A stretch of 64,000 bases of DNA from positions 1 to 64,000 of the forward strand of contig NZ_JADEWX010000003.1 in the NCBI RefSeq assembly GCF_015207395.1. Direction: 5' to 3'. Source of the DNA: Nodosilinea sp. LEGE 07088 (GTDB lineage Bacteria; Cyanobacteriota; Cyanobacteriia; Phormidesmidales; Phormidesmidaceae). Below are positions 45,910-55,155 of the stretch, piece by piece; within the stretch, counting starts at the first letter, position 1, and every line of letters begins with the position of its first letter. A program made the position numbers and the translations under genes. Below the pieces are notes generated by a model, which was not told where the DNA came from, searched no databases, and was given only the letters and a program-made list of their open reading frames with translations.

Positions 45910-46653
45910 TTAGATGCTGAGCCAGCCAAACCACGACAGCACCACGGCGATCGCCACCAAACTCAAGAAAATCGCCAGCCCGGCAGTCACTGCCCCTGCC
46001 GCCTTACGAACTCCATCTGGCGTTTCCATCCAGTCGCCCTGGGCTAAACGGCGATCGGCAGAAAAGTCGTAACCCAGGGACTCTAGCGTGGTCAGGTGGT
46101 CGTGGGTGTAGCGAGGCATGCGCTCAAAGGGCAGGTCACCCTGCGATCGCTGGGGTAGCACCCGTCGTCGCTGGTAGGGCACCGTGCGATCGCCAAAATT
46201 GGCAACATACTCTTTACTGCCCATCAGGGCATCGACTAGTCCTTCTAATCCCTTTGTGGCCAGCACAATCGACCAGGTGAGAGTCTCTTTATCGTCGTAA
46301 ACATTGCGACCTAGCAGTCGCTGCACACAGAGTTCTACAAACCGATAGTTATTATTAACCTCATAATTCCAGGTGCGAAATGCATTGGATGTCGCCAGCC
46401 CTCGGACAAAATCCTTGACCGAAATCAACCCACCCCGCAGTTGTGACTCCAGCAATACCTGGCGATTACTCTTCAGCATTTGTTGCTCATGAAACACCTG
46501 ACGATAGGCCGCTAAAATGAGCGCGTCCATATCTGCCTGGGAGCAACCTAGATCGAGACTAAAAATCCCTGATTGCTCATCTCCTGGCACTTCATAGCCT
46601 GCCACACGCTGATTTTGGCTACTGGGCCCATAGGTTAATAGCGGCAAAGTCAC
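45910..46653 (-). CDS. cpcL: Membrane-anchored phycobilisome rod linker, CpcL (CpcG2) type
   Basis: The 247-residue protein has one phycobilisome linker domain (residues ~20-165; VFHEQQMLKSNRQVLLESQLRGGLISVKDFVRGL, then RNVYDDKETLTWS), as in CpcG rod-core linkers. Its C-terminus is a hydrophobic helix (TAGLAIFLSLVAIAVVLSWF), the mark of CpcL/CpcG2, which anchors core-less rods to the thylakoid near photosystem I. Start is GTG at 46653, supported by a GGAGG ribosome site. It is transcribed away from the cpc operon, downstream of cpcS. Confidence 0.93.
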   Translation of the reverse strand: MTLPLLTYGPSSQNQRVAGYEVPGDEQSGIFSLDLGCSQADMDALILAAYRQVFHEQQMLKSNRQVLLESQLRGGLISVKDFVRGLATSNAFRTWNYEVNNNYRFVELCVQRLLGRNVYDDKETLTWSIVLATKGLEGLVDALMGSKEYVANFGDRTVPYQRRRVLPQRSQGDLPFERMPRYTHDHLTTLESLGYDFSADRRLAQGDWMETPDGVRKAAGAVTAGLAIFLSLVAIAVVLSWFGWLSI

Positions 46654-47176
46654 AACTACTTTCCTCCAAGTGAAAGCTAAAAAGATATTTGATAATTTGT
46701 AGGAATCAAGGCCATAGTGAATTGAAGACCTTTGCTGTTATCCATAGACTCCTAGCTATGCCTGGCTTTTATTGCCATGGAACCAAAAACAGCTAAGGCC
46801 TAGACTAGAAGAACAGAGGAACGGAGATTCTTGTTTCGACAGGTACAGTAACAAACAGTTATATTTCTTAAAAATTTTCGCCAGGGGCATTTAATTCTTT
46901 TCTTAAAGAAATTAAATGCGAGGATTAAAATCCTGAATTAGCGGATAACTACTCCTGATATTTCAGCCTTTCTCCTGGGCTGGCGTAACATCCCTAAGCC
47001 GGCCAAACGCATCTACAACGCATCTACATTGTCAAAAGGGCATCTGGTCTCCTCGGGCGACGACCTTTGCCACCGTTAAACTTGCTGAACAAAATAGCCT
47101 TCTCCCGCAGGGGGCAAGAGAGGGTTGAGTAGACTAGGGCCCTAGCCGCAGCGTCAATCGCTCAGTGCCTGACGGT
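46654..47176. other. Spacer between cpcS and cpcL with two hairpins
   Basis: This 523-bp AT-rich region should contain the cpcL promoter and leader. GCATTTAATT (46887-46896) pairs with AATTAAATGC (46910-46919), the stem growing to about 14 bp with one bulge. AGGATT-AA-AATCCT lies at 46921-46934. I see no CcaR-like CTTTNCNATTT repeats. No gene is supported. Confidence 0.5.
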
Positions 47177-47764
47177 CTACCAGCCGAAGGCTGACAGCGG
47201 CAGGAGTGCTTCGGTGTGACCTCCCTCTGGAGCAATCTCAGGCTCAGATAAGCGGGACTCGGCACAAAACGACGCTGTGCTAAACCCACCAAAGCGTTTG
47301 ACGACGCTAGTGCGCAGTCGCAGATTGGGGTTGGCAAACCAGAAACGCTCTATAGAACTCATGGTTTCGTACTCAGTAATGAGTAGCAGCCCCTCGTCAC
47401 CGTCCACTTCATAGCGTCCAATGACAGGAACAATCTCGGCATAGCCGCGCTCGCGCAGTAGCTGGCCATGGCTGGGGTTGTCACTGTCAGGCACCAGGGC
47501 AAATACGGTGCTGCCAGCGTGGTTTTCGTCATCTTTATCCCAAGCCATGGCCCCCTCCCAGGTGACAAAGGCACCGCCAACCGCTAGCGCCGGGTCTACC
47601 TCGTGTAGTTGGCAAATTTCCACCACGCGGGCATGCCCTGCCGCTAGGGCCTCTACTTTAATCGTTGAGCCGCCTAATTCAGCCCGGCGAAAGGGAAGGT
47701 GGTGGGTGGTGCGTTGAGAGTTCCACTCGCCCGCGCTGAGGCGAAAAAAATCCATTACGTCCAT
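47177..47764 (-). CDS. cpcS: Phycobiliprotein bilin lyase, CpcS/CpeS family
   Basis: The 195-residue lipocalin-like protein starts MDVMDFFRLSAGEWNSQRTTHHLPFRRAELG, the signature opening of CpcS/CpeS lyases. These attach phycocyanobilin to Cys-84-type sites of phycobiliprotein subunits. The beta-barrel strands STVFALVPDSDN, LLITEYETMSSIERFWFANPNLRLRTSVV and SFCAESR agree. It is divergent from cpcB and followed by cpcL, so its context is phycobilisome assembly. The exact subunit specificity is not readable. Confidence 0.93.
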   Translation of the reverse strand: MDVMDFFRLSAGEWNSQRTTHHLPFRRAELGGSTIKVEALAAGHARVVEICQLHEVDPALAVGGAFVTWEGAMAWDKDDENHAGSTVFALVPDSDNPSHGQLLRERGYAEIVPVIGRYEVDGDEGLLLITEYETMSSIERFWFANPNLRLRTSVVKRFGGFSTASFCAESRLSEPEIAPEGGHTEALLPLSAFGW

Positions 47765-48430
47765 GGGGCAGGTCTCTTTTTATTAGACTTCTCAGAATTG
47801 CAACTGTAACTATGGCGACCGACAACAGCAGACGGCCATTCTGGATCATACCGCTGTGTAGGAGTCAATGCATGAGTTTAGCTAGGGTTGAGTCCCGATC
47901 GCTAGGGTTTGACTCCTAGGCTAAAAACGCCCGATAGCCTGCTGTGACGGCCCAAAACCACGACCCAATATTGCGTAATATTACGTTGCCTGAGAGAAGC
48001 CAGGCTGAGGCTAAAAGCTCTACAGTGACCACCACCAGCAAATTCTTTCGCTTTGCTCCTGCAGTGAACGTAGCTTTTCCTTAATAACTTGTAAAAGATA
48101 AAGACACACCAGCGGTGTATAAACATGTCTGGAGGGTTAATTGAATTAGCGAAAGCCAATTCAGGCAACGGTTTCAAGGAATGTCTTAACTCCCCTGTAG
48201 AGATGGCATTCCTCCTTCTGATGAGCCTTCTTAAAAGCGTGTGGTGAGCTGACTGTGTAGAAGCTTGAACAACCTTGAAGAAGTGTAAATTAGATGAGAA
48301 GACGGACCCCGCTGATCCTTAAGATCCTTCCTATAGATTAGTTAGACAGCTCCGGCTGAACTAATGATTAACTCGGTCTTTTGGCCATTTTCAAGCTAAC
48401 TCAGCGACAAAAATTAGGAGATTTGAGTCG
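47765..48430 (+). promoter_or_regulatory. Divergent cpcS/cpcB regulatory region with leader hairpins
   Basis: This 666-bp region drives cpcS leftward and the cpc operon rightward. It has a TATAAA box at 48118-48123 as a possible -10, and a hairpin, TGAATTAGC-GAAA-GCCAATTCA at 48142-48163 (one mismatch), that would lie in the cpcB leader. ACACC-AGC-GGTGT is just upstream. AGGAG precedes cpcB at 48415-48419. A palindrome, GTAATATTAC, lies near 47975. The transcription start is not determined. Confidence 0.5.
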
Positions 48431-48949
48431 ATGTTTGACGCATACACCAAGGTTGTTTCTCAGGCCGACGCACGCGGCGACTTTTTGTCTGGCGATCAGC
48501 TAGATGCTCTGGGTCGTGTTACTGCTGACGGCCTCAAGCGGATCGATGCCGTTAACCGCATGACTGGCAGCGCTTCTAAGATCGTATCTGACGCCGCTCG
48601 CGCCCTGTTCGCTGAGCAGCCTCAGCTGATTGCTCCTGGCGGCAATGCTTACACCAACCGTCGGATGGCTGCTTGCCTCCGCGACATGGAAATCATCCTG
48701 CGCTATGTGACCTATGCAACCTTCACCGGTGATGCTAGCGTTCTCAACGATCGCTGCCTGAATGGCCTGCGTGAGACCTACGTTGCCCTGGGCACTCCCG
48801 GCGCTTCCGTAGCCGCTGGCGTTGAGAAAATGAAGGCTTCTGCTATTGGCATCGTTTCTGATACCGCTGGTATCACCCAGGGCGATTGCAGCTCCCTCTA
48901 TTCTGAAATCGGCAGCTACTTCGACCTGGCTGCTGCAGCCGTTGCTTAG
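48431..48949 (+). CDS. cpcB: C-phycocyanin beta subunit
   Basis: The 172-residue globin-like antenna subunit carries two phycocyanobilins. The chromophore Cys-84-type site is in [16 protein letters not shown], the second in GDCSSLYSE (~Cys 153), and the methylated Asn region lies in GGNAYTNRR. It begins [20 protein letters not shown], identical in style to other cyanobacterial CpcB. It heads the cpcBA-CC-DEF operon. Confidence 0.98.
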   Translation: MFDAYTKVVSQADARGDFLSGDQLDALGRVTADGLKRIDAVNRMTGSASKIVSDAARALFAEQPQLIAPGGNAYTNRRMAACLRDMEIILRYVTYATFTGDASVLNDRCLNGLRETYVALGTPGASVAAGVEKMKASAIGIVSDTAGITQGDCSSLYSEIGSYFDLAAAAVA

Positions 48950-49051
48950 GTTCATCCTAAATTGAACCTTGCTTGAGTTGGGCCAATCTGGCTTGACTCT
49001 CAACTACTCGTTCATTTGCTGTGAAGACAATTCAAGGAGAACCTTAAGACT

Positions 49052-49540
49052 ATGAAAACCCCATTAACTGAGGCTGTTGCAGCAGCTGATTCTCAAGGCC
49101 GCTTTCTGAGCGCTTCTGAGCTACAGGTTGCTTTTGGTCGTCTACGTCAAGCTACCGCTGGTCTAGAAGCTGCTAAGGCTTTGACCAACAAGGCTGACTC
49201 TCTGGTCAGTGGTGCTGCTCAAGCCGTTTACAACAAGTTCCCCTATACCACCCAAATGCAGGGGGCTAACTACGCTTCCGACGAGCGTGGTAAGGCCAAG
49301 TGCGCCCGTGACATCGGCTACTACCTGCGGATGGTAACCTACTGCTGCGTCGCTGGTGGCACTGGCCCCATGGATGAGTACCTGGTTGCTGGTCTAGACG
49401 AAATCAACAGCACCTTCGAACTGTCTCCTAGCTGGTACGTGGAAGCTCTGAAGTACATCAAAGCTAACCATGGTCTGTCTGGTGATGCAGCTACCGAAGC
49501 TAACTCCTACGTCGATTACGCCATCAACGCTCTAAGCTAA
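49052..49540 (+). CDS. cpcA: C-phycocyanin alpha subunit
   Basis: The 162-residue partner of CpcB begins [20 protein letters not shown], with the single chromophore Cys in [18 protein letters not shown]. It pairs with CpcB as the alpha-beta monomer of phycocyanin hexamers. AAGGAG precedes the start. A large inverted repeat lies just after the stop. Confidence 0.98.
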   Translation: MKTPLTEAVAAADSQGRFLSASELQVAFGRLRQATAGLEAAKALTNKADSLVSGAAQAVYNKFPYTTQMQGANYASDERGKAKCARDIGYYLRMVTYCCVAGGTGPMDEYLVAGLDEINSTFELSPSWYVEALKYIKANHGLSGDAATEANSYVDYAINALS

Positions 49541-49550
49541 GTTGGCCATT

Positions 49551-49609
49551 TGCCCGGAGGGGCAGACAGTTGTTAGCTGATTGTTAGCGATTGTTTGCTG
49601 CTCCGGGCA
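49551..49609 (+). promoter_or_regulatory. Inverted repeat between cpcA and the first linker gene
   Basis: TGCCCGGAG (49551-49559) and CTCCGGGCA (49601-49609) form a 9-bp GC-rich stem with a 41-nt loop 10 bp after the cpcA stop. There is no T-tract. In other cpc operons, hairpins here reduce transcription or stabilise the cpcBA message, lowering linker output. That role is inferred. Confidence 0.65.
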
Positions 49610-49642
49610 TTGTTGTATCTATACACGCCCAAGGAGGCAACC

Positions 49643-50461
49643 ATGGCAGTCACCACTGCAGCGGGACGCCTTGGCGTTTCGCCCTACGACGAGTCGATGC
49701 AGGTAGAGCTACGGCCCAACTGGGTCGAAGACGATGTGGAGGCAGTGATTCGCGCTGCTTACCGTCAGGTCTTTGGCAATCAGTACATTATGGCTAGCGA
49801 GCGTAATACCAGCGCCGAGTCTTTGCTTCGGCAGGGAGAGATTTCAGTTCGAGATTTTGTGCGGGCCTTGGCCCTGTCAGACCTCTATCGGGATAAGTTT
49901 TTCCTGAGCGGGCCACAGAATCGCTTTATCGAGCTGAACTATAAGCACCTGCTGGGTCGGGCGCCCTACGGCCAGGACGAAATCGCTTTTCACACCGACC
50001 TTTACAACACCGACGGCTACGCAGCGGAAATCAACTCCTATATTGATTCCGAAGAGTACCGCGACAAGTTTGGGGACAACGTTGTCCCCAGCTACTGTGG
50101 TCACCTAACCCAGCGGAGCCAAAAGACGGTCGGGTTTTCCCGCTTCTTTCAGCTTTATCGAGGCTACGGCACCAGCGATCGCGCCCAGAGTAGTGGCATG
50201 CGAGCCAGGCTAGTGTCTGAAATTGCTAAAAACTCTTCGTCGCCCGTGGGTAGCGGGGCTACCGGAGCCGCCATCGTGGGGGTGTCTGGTGGCGATCGCG
50301 AGAAGCTCTATCGGGTACGGGTTAACCAGGCTACCGTAGCAGGTAGCCCTCAGGTGCGCCGCACCTGCACTGAGTTTTTGGTGCCCTACGAGCAGCTGTC
50401 TCGAAAGCTTCAGCAAATTAACCGCACCGGCGGCCGAGTGACTAACGTCGACCTGGTTTAG
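49643..50461 (+). CDS. cpcC: Phycocyanin rod linker, CpcC type (first)
   Basis: The 272-residue rod linker has an N-terminal PBS linker domain ([24 protein letters not shown]..., [16 protein letters not shown]) and a C-terminal CpcD-like domain ([12 protein letters not shown] ... [18 protein letters not shown]). It joins phycocyanin hexamers into rods and tunes their energy transfer. The ATG at 49643 has an AAGGAGG ribosome site; an in-frame extension to 49595 has none. Confidence 0.95.
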   Translation: MAVTTAAGRLGVSPYDESMQVELRPNWVEDDVEAVIRAAYRQVFGNQYIMASERNTSAESLLRQGEISVRDFVRALALSDLYRDKFFLSGPQNRFIELNYKHLLGRAPYGQDEIAFHTDLYNTDGYAAEINSYIDSEEYRDKFGDNVVPSYCGHLTQRSQKTVGFSRFFQLYRGYGTSDRAQSSGMRARLVSEIAKNSSSPVGSGATGAAIVGVSGGDREKLYRVRVNQATVAGSPQVRRTCTEFLVPYEQLSRKLQQINRTGGRVTNVDLV

Positions 50462-50681
50462 GTAGCGGTTTTAATACCCTCTCTGGCGGAGTGCTTGGTC
50501 TCTCAGTTGAGGCCGCAATGGTTATCTCACCGGGGTAGGGTCACCTAGAGCTTAGGCTGTGGGTGGCTCTACCCTAGGTGAGTCTGGCCTTGGGTACTGC
50601 GCCAGTTTTTATTCTGATGTGTTGATTAGCTCAACCCTCACTTGTGTTGATCTCGCTTGTGTTGATAAGGAGAATAATCCT

Positions 50682-51554
50682 GTGCCTATTACAACGGCAG
50701 CATCCCGGTTGGGAACCGCTGCATACGATGAAACCTTACCCGTAGAGCTACGGGCAAATTGGACCCCCGATGATGCCGAGGTGGTAATTCGGGCTGTATA
50801 TCGCCAGCTGCTAGGCAACGACTACCTGATGAAGTCTGAGCGCCTAACCGGTGCTGAGTCGCTGCTTAAAAATGGTTACATCAGCGTGCGCGATTTTGTG
50901 CGCGCCGTGGCCAAGTCTGAGCTGTACAAAGAGAAGTTTTTCTACGGCAACTTCCAAACCCGCGTGATTGAGCTGCACACCAAGCATCTGCTGGGCCGCG
51001 CCGTCTACGATGAATCTGAAGTGGTTGAGCACCTCGATCGCTACGAAACCCAGGGCTACGACGTTGACGTCGATTCGTTCATTGACAGCGAAGAGTATCA
51101 GGCCAATTTTGGCGACAATGTGGTGCCCTACTACCGCAGCTTTGTTTACCAGGCTGGGCAGCGTTCGGTGGGCTTTACCCGCATGTTCCAGATGTATCGA
51201 GGGTACGCCACCAGCGATACCGCCCAAGCGGGGGGCAAGAAGTCTCGCCTGGCGGGCGAGCTGGGTCGTAACACTTCATCGTCGATCATTAGCCCCACCA
51301 GTGCTGCTGCGGGCTGGTCGTCTCAAGCCAACAAGCTGGCCACCCCCAGTCAGGCCCTGGGTGGGTCTACCCCCTACGGCAGCGACAGTCGAGTCTACCG
51401 CATTGAGGTCATGGGCGCTAACCTGCCCCGTTACCCCAAAGTGCGGCGCATCAATACCTCCTATCTGGTGCCCTACGAAAAGCTGTCGGCCAAGCTACAG
51501 CAAATCAACGCTATGGGTGGCAAGGTAACTAGCGTTACGCCCGCCAGCATGTAA
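50682..51554 (+). CDS. cpcC: Phycocyanin rod linker, CpcC type (second)
   Basis: The 290-residue paralogue of the preceding linker has the same PBS linker and CpcD-like domains, plus a longer Ser/Ala-rich hinge ([16 protein letters not shown]). It reads from a GTG at 50682 with an AAGGAG ribosome site; the first residues, [16 protein letters not shown], align with the other linker. The 220-bp gap before it lacks a gene. Two different linkers let rods be at least three hexamers long. Which is proximal cannot be told from the sequence. Confidence 0.95.
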   Translation: MPITTAASRLGTAAYDETLPVELRANWTPDDAEVVIRAVYRQLLGNDYLMKSERLTGAESLLKNGYISVRDFVRAVAKSELYKEKFFYGNFQTRVIELHTKHLLGRAVYDESEVVEHLDRYETQGYDVDVDSFIDSEEYQANFGDNVVPYYRSFVYQAGQRSVGFTRMFQMYRGYATSDTAQAGGKKSRLAGELGRNTSSSIISPTSAAAGWSSQANKLATPSQALGGSTPYGSDSRVYRIEVMGANLPRYPKVRRINTSYLVPYEKLSAKLQQINAMGGKVTSVTPASM

Positions 51555-51642
51555 ATCCGAGCTTAGGTGGGGTATTCCTAAGGATGCCCCCGCCTGAACA
51601 ACACCGTATCCGAGATCTCGCAACGACCAGGAGTAGTTTCCT

Positions 51643-51879
51643 ATGCTCGCTCAAAATGCCTTTGGCAGTCAGACTAATTCCCCTGCTGGCAATCGTGTCT
51701 TCCTCTACGAAGTGGAGGGGCTGCGCCAAAACGACGCCACCGATAAAAATAACTATCCTATTCGCCAGAGCGGCAGCACCTTTGTTAAGGTGCCCTACAG
51801 CCGCATGAACGAAGAAATGCAGCGTATTGTTCGCATGGGCGGCAAGATCGTCAGCATTCAACCCCTCTCTGCCGACTAG
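51643..51879 (+). CDS. cpcD: Phycobilisome rod-capping linker CpcD
   Basis: The 78-residue small linker consists of one CpcD domain (NRVFLYEVEGLRQNDATDKN ... VKVPYSRMNEEMQRIVRMGG), homologous to the C-terminal domains of the two CpcC linkers. It caps the distal end of the rod and so sets rod length. The spacing within the operon is usual. Confidence 0.96.
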   Translation: MLAQNAFGSQTNSPAGNRVFLYEVEGLRQNDATDKNNYPIRQSGSTFVKVPYSRMNEEMQRIVRMGGKIVSIQPLSAD

Positions 51880-51910
51880 GCTGTTTAATCAGGCTGGAGA
51901 CGCAGGAGAT

Positions 51911-52744
51911 ATGGAACCGGATCCCCAGCAGTTGGTCAACGCCGAGGGCGAATCTCTAACGGTGGATCAGGCTATTGCCAACCTGTGCCAAACTGCTGAT
52001 GGGGGCCTGCGCTACTATGCCGCTTGGTGGTTGGGCCGTTTTCGTGTGAGCGAGTCTGAGGCCCTTCAGGCGCTAGTGGCCGCCCTGGAAGATGAAAACG
52101 ATCGCGCCCCCGATGGCGGGTATCCGCTGCGGCGCAATGCGGCGCGAGCGCTGGGGAAACTCGGCGATCGCACGGTTGTGCCAGCCCTTGTTCGCTGTCT
52201 TGACTGCGATGACTACTACGTGCGCGAGTCGGCAGCTCAGGCGCTAGGGGCCCTGGGGGATGAGCGGGCGATTGCGGCCCTGCGATCGCTGCTGGCCGGG
52301 GGGGTGGCTGCGGCTGTGGCTGTTCCCGGCAAGCCCCACCTGGTGCAGCCTTACAATGCTGTGTTAGAGGCCCTGGGTAATCTGGCTGCGCGCGATGCGG
52401 TCAGCGATATTGCACCTTTTCTAGCCCATGAGGTGGCTCAGGTGCAAAATGCTGCCGCCCGGGCGCTCTATCAGCTGACTGGCGATGCGGCCTATTGCGA
52501 TCGCCTAGTCGATCGGCTACAAGAGCCGAACCTGCAACTGCGACGATCGGCGATGATGGATCTAGGCGCGATCGGGTATTTGCCCGCCGCTGGCGCGATC
52601 GCCGCCACCCTAGCCGAAAACAGCCTTAAGCTAATTGCGCTCCAGGGTGTGTTAGAAACGCACTTGCAGCAGTCTGGGTTCCCAACCGCAGGCTTAACTG
52701 CCGAAGCCCGCCAGGTTTTAGGTTTGATGGATGAGCTGCTATAG
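51911..52744 (+). CDS. cpcE: Phycocyanobilin lyase subunit CpcE
   Basis: The 277-residue HEAT-repeat protein (RRNAARALGKLGDRTVVPALVRCLDCDDYYVRESAAQALGALGD...) acts with CpcF to attach phycocyanobilin to Cys-84 of the alpha subunit. The start at 51911 has a CAGGAG site and removes a leader that overlaps cpcD. It ends 6 bp before cpcF. Confidence 0.95.
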   Translation: MEPDPQQLVNAEGESLTVDQAIANLCQTADGGLRYYAAWWLGRFRVSESEALQALVAALEDENDRAPDGGYPLRRNAARALGKLGDRTVVPALVRCLDCDDYYVRESAAQALGALGDERAIAALRSLLAGGVAAAVAVPGKPHLVQPYNAVLEALGNLAARDAVSDIAPFLAHEVAQVQNAAARALYQLTGDAAYCDRLVDRLQEPNLQLRRSAMMDLGAIGYLPAAGAIAATLAENSLKLIALQGVLETHLQQSGFPTAGLTAEARQVLGLMDELL

Positions 52745-52750
52745 AACTAG

Positions 52751-53467
52751 ATGAGCTGCAACCAGGCAGAGGTTAACCAGCGGCAGGGCAGAAAACTTCT
52801 TGCCATGATCATGATTGGAGCCGGTTCAGGCGTGGGTGCGACAATAGCAGAGCTAATTCGAGCGATCGACACCGCTGATTCTAAAGGTGCCATGGTGGTG
52901 GCCGTCAATCAACTGGCCGCTGCTCAAGATGCTGCCGCTATTCCTACTCTAATTACCGTGCTGGGCTACAACAACCCCGGTGCGTCAGTAGCTGCAGTCA
53001 ATGGTTTGGCGGCCCTAGGCGATGCTGCGGTGCCAGCCTTGCTCGAACAACTCGACGGCTACAACTATGGTGCCCGGGCCTGGGCTATTCGGGCTCTGGC
53101 GCTGATTGGCGATCCCCGAGCGTTATCGGTATTGCTCGATACCGCTAAAGGAGACTTCGCCCTCAGCGTGCGTCGGGCTGCTGCCCGAGGCCTGGGCAAC
53201 ATCAACTGGTCACTGCTGGCTCCAGACCAGAGGGCTATACTCCAGGAGAACGTGCTTCAGGTCTTGACCGAGGCGGCTATCTCCGACCCAGAATGGGTCG
53301 TGCGCTACGCTGCGGTAGCTGGGCTACAGGGTTTGGCGATCGCTTGGGTGGAGCCCAACTGCCAAATGTCGCCGCTCCTTAACTGTCTAGAACGAGTTTG
53401 CTGGAACGACGATACCGCTGCTGTACAAGCCCGCGCCCGCCTGGCATTAGAGGCTTTAGCCAGCTAA
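52751..53467 (+). CDS. cpcF: Phycocyanobilin lyase subunit CpcF
   Basis: This second HEAT-repeat subunit of the alpha-phycocyanin lyase has 238 residues from the ATG at 52751. The family part begins at ELIRAIDTADSKGAMVVAVNQLAAAQD and continues with GYNNPGASVAAVNGLAALGD and YGARAWAIRALALIGD. The family usually starts near residue 25 of this frame, so an ATG at 52805 or 52811 may be the true start. Confidence 0.93.
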   Translation: MSCNQAEVNQRQGRKLLAMIMIGAGSGVGATIAELIRAIDTADSKGAMVVAVNQLAAAQDAAAIPTLITVLGYNNPGASVAAVNGLAALGDAAVPALLEQLDGYNYGARAWAIRALALIGDPRALSVLLDTAKGDFALSVRRAAARGLGNINWSLLAPDQRAILQENVLQVLTEAAISDPEWVVRYAAVAGLQGLAIAWVEPNCQMSPLLNCLERVCWNDDTAAVQARARLALEALAS

Positions 53468-53601
53468 ATTAAGGCCTTGCCCTGCCAGATAGAGAAATGC
53501 AACACATTTACGCAATTTCGAGGTATGGTCTCTATGGTTAAGGCGCGTCTAAAGCGTTTGATTGAGATTGCTTAAGCCAAGCATCTCGGGGCAGCTACTC
53601 C

Positions 53602-53628
53602 GTGCGTTAGAGTTCGGTGCGTTAGAGT
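53602..53628 (+). repeat. Two direct copies of GTGCGTTAGAGT
   Basis: The 12-bp unit occurs at 53602-53613 and 53617-53628, start-to-start distance 15 bp, 30 bp before the next gene. It could be a regulator site or a slip duplication. Confidence 0.7.
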
Positions 53629-53657
53629 AAATAGCCAGGTTTGGGGAGGGTCGTGTA

Positions 53658-54395
53658 GTGTTGGCAAATCGTTCAAATACCCCGGATGACCTCAACGTCA
53701 TGGGATTGCCGGTGCATTGGCGGGCCGACTATGCTGGCTGGCTAATCGACCAATATCACCAGGGGCACGGCGCTCACGTGGTCACCCTCAATGCCGAAAT
53801 GGCGATGCAGGCCGACCAAAATCCGGCCCTGCGCCAGGTCATTCTCAACGCCGAGTTGGTGATCCCCGACGGGGCTGGGGTGGTGCTGTACTTTCGGACG
53901 AAGGGGCAACACATTCAGCGGGCTCCTGGCATTGAGCTGGCTGCCGCAGTCCTCAATTATCTCTCTAGCCAAGAAACGGTCTTTATGTATGGCGGTGTTC
54001 CTGGCGTGGCCCACCGCGCTGCGCTGTATTGGCAGCATCAGGTAGCGGGGCTAAAGGTATTAGGCACTCAGCATGGCTATTTGGGCCCAAACGACCAGCC
54101 CGAGTTTTTGCATCAGCTTGAGCAACTGCAGCCCAGCGTCATTTTGGTGGGCATGGGGGTGCCTCGCCAAGAGCTATGGATTCGCGACCACCGTTACCTC
54201 TGTCCCAACAGCATTTGGATTGGCGTCGGCGGCAGCTTTGATATTTGGGCCGGGGTCAAAACTCGCGCTCCTGAGTGGATGTGTGACAACCATCTAGAGT
54301 GGCTCTATCGGCTCTACAAGGAGCCCTGGCGCTGGCGGCGAATGTTGGCGTTACCTCATTTTGCCTGGCGATCGCTCACCTACTCGGCCCGTTAG
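53658..54395 (+). CDS. WecG/TagA/CpsF-family glycosyltransferase
   Basis: The 245-residue GT26 enzyme shows the family blocks VVTLNAEMAMQADQN, LVIPDGAGVVLYFR, VFMYGGVPGVA, ILVGMGVPRQELWI and WIGVGGSFDIWAG. Members transfer ManNAc or related sugars to a lipid-linked acceptor in polysaccharide synthesis. A GTG at 53658 is the likely start. It lies 190 bp after cpcF and probably has its own promoter. Confidence 0.93.
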   Translation: MLANRSNTPDDLNVMGLPVHWRADYAGWLIDQYHQGHGAHVVTLNAEMAMQADQNPALRQVILNAELVIPDGAGVVLYFRTKGQHIQRAPGIELAAAVLNYLSSQETVFMYGGVPGVAHRAALYWQHQVAGLKVLGTQHGYLGPNDQPEFLHQLEQLQPSVILVGMGVPRQELWIRDHRYLCPNSIWIGVGGSFDIWAGVKTRAPEWMCDNHLEWLYRLYKEPWRWRRMLALPHFAWRSLTYSAR

Positions 54396-54397
54396 GC

Positions 54398-55126
54398 TCA
54401 GCTAAAGGCCAGGTTGGCCAGCCCCAAATATCGGATACCGGTGGGTGTCACCTCAAAGCGACAGGGTAAAACCCGCACTCCCTTGGCCATGGCTTCCCGC
54501 AGCAGGGTGCCGTAGGTGGGGTCGGCCTGATCCCCCGGCGCAAACTCGGTGCAATCACCCCGGTTGATAAAGTACAGCATCACGGCCTGGGCATCTGGAA
54601 TCAGCGCCGTCAGCTCTTTGAGGTGTTTTTGGCCCCGGGTGGTGACCGTATCGGGGAACAGGGCCAGGGTGCCCTTGGCCCAGGTGGTATTTTTCACCTC
54701 AATGTAAGTGGAGGGTGTGCTCTTGCTATCTACCACAAAGTCGATGCGGCTCTTGCCGTCGCCGCCATAGCGCACCTCAGGGCGAATGGTGTTGTAGTCG
54801 CCCAGCTCTGGAATTTGTTTTGCTTCGAGGAGTGACTTTACCACCCGGTTGGGCATTGCGGTGTTAGCGCCTACCCAGGTAGGCATCGTGTCGTGCACCT
54901 CGGCTAGTTCCCAGGTGTAGGCGAGCTTGCGCTTTGGGTCAGTGCTTTGGGAAACCAGCACTCGCCCGCCAATGTGGCATACCCCGGTCATGGGCCCTGT
55001 GTTGGGACAATGGGCGGTAATGACCTCGCCGGTTGTCAACGCAATGTCGGCAAAAAACCGCTTGTAGCGCTTCAGTAATGTGCCTTCGAGCAGCGGTGGC
55101 AACGGGTAGAACCAGTCGGCGGTCAT
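54398..55126 (-). CDS. sfsA: DNA/RNA nuclease SfsA
   Basis: The 242-residue protein begins with an N-terminal OB-like region (LLEGTLLKRYKRFFADIAL, CPNTGPMTGV) and continues with the PD-(D/E)XK-type nuclease part: SRIDFVV and YIEVKNTTWAKG. These are the blocks of SfsA, once named for sugar fermentation and now known as a nuclease. It lies 30 bp downstream of recJ, suggesting co-transcription. Confidence 0.95.
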   Translation of the reverse strand: MTADWFYPLPPLLEGTLLKRYKRFFADIALTTGEVITAHCPNTGPMTGVCHIGGRVLVSQSTDPKRKLAYTWELAEVHDTMPTWVGANTAMPNRVVKSLLEAKQIPELGDYNTIRPEVRYGGDGKSRIDFVVDSKSTPSTYIEVKNTTWAKGTLALFPDTVTTRGQKHLKELTALIPDAQAVMLYFINRGDCTEFAPGDQADPTYGTLLREAMAKGVRVLPCRFEVTPTGIRYLGLANLAFS

Positions 55127-55155
55127 AGCAGCGGGGGATGGGGGCCGTGCCCACC

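Noticed and set aside
47902-48177. 91-residue minus-strand frame in the cpc promoter region
   Set aside because: Lies in the divergent regulatory region; no domain or ribosome site.
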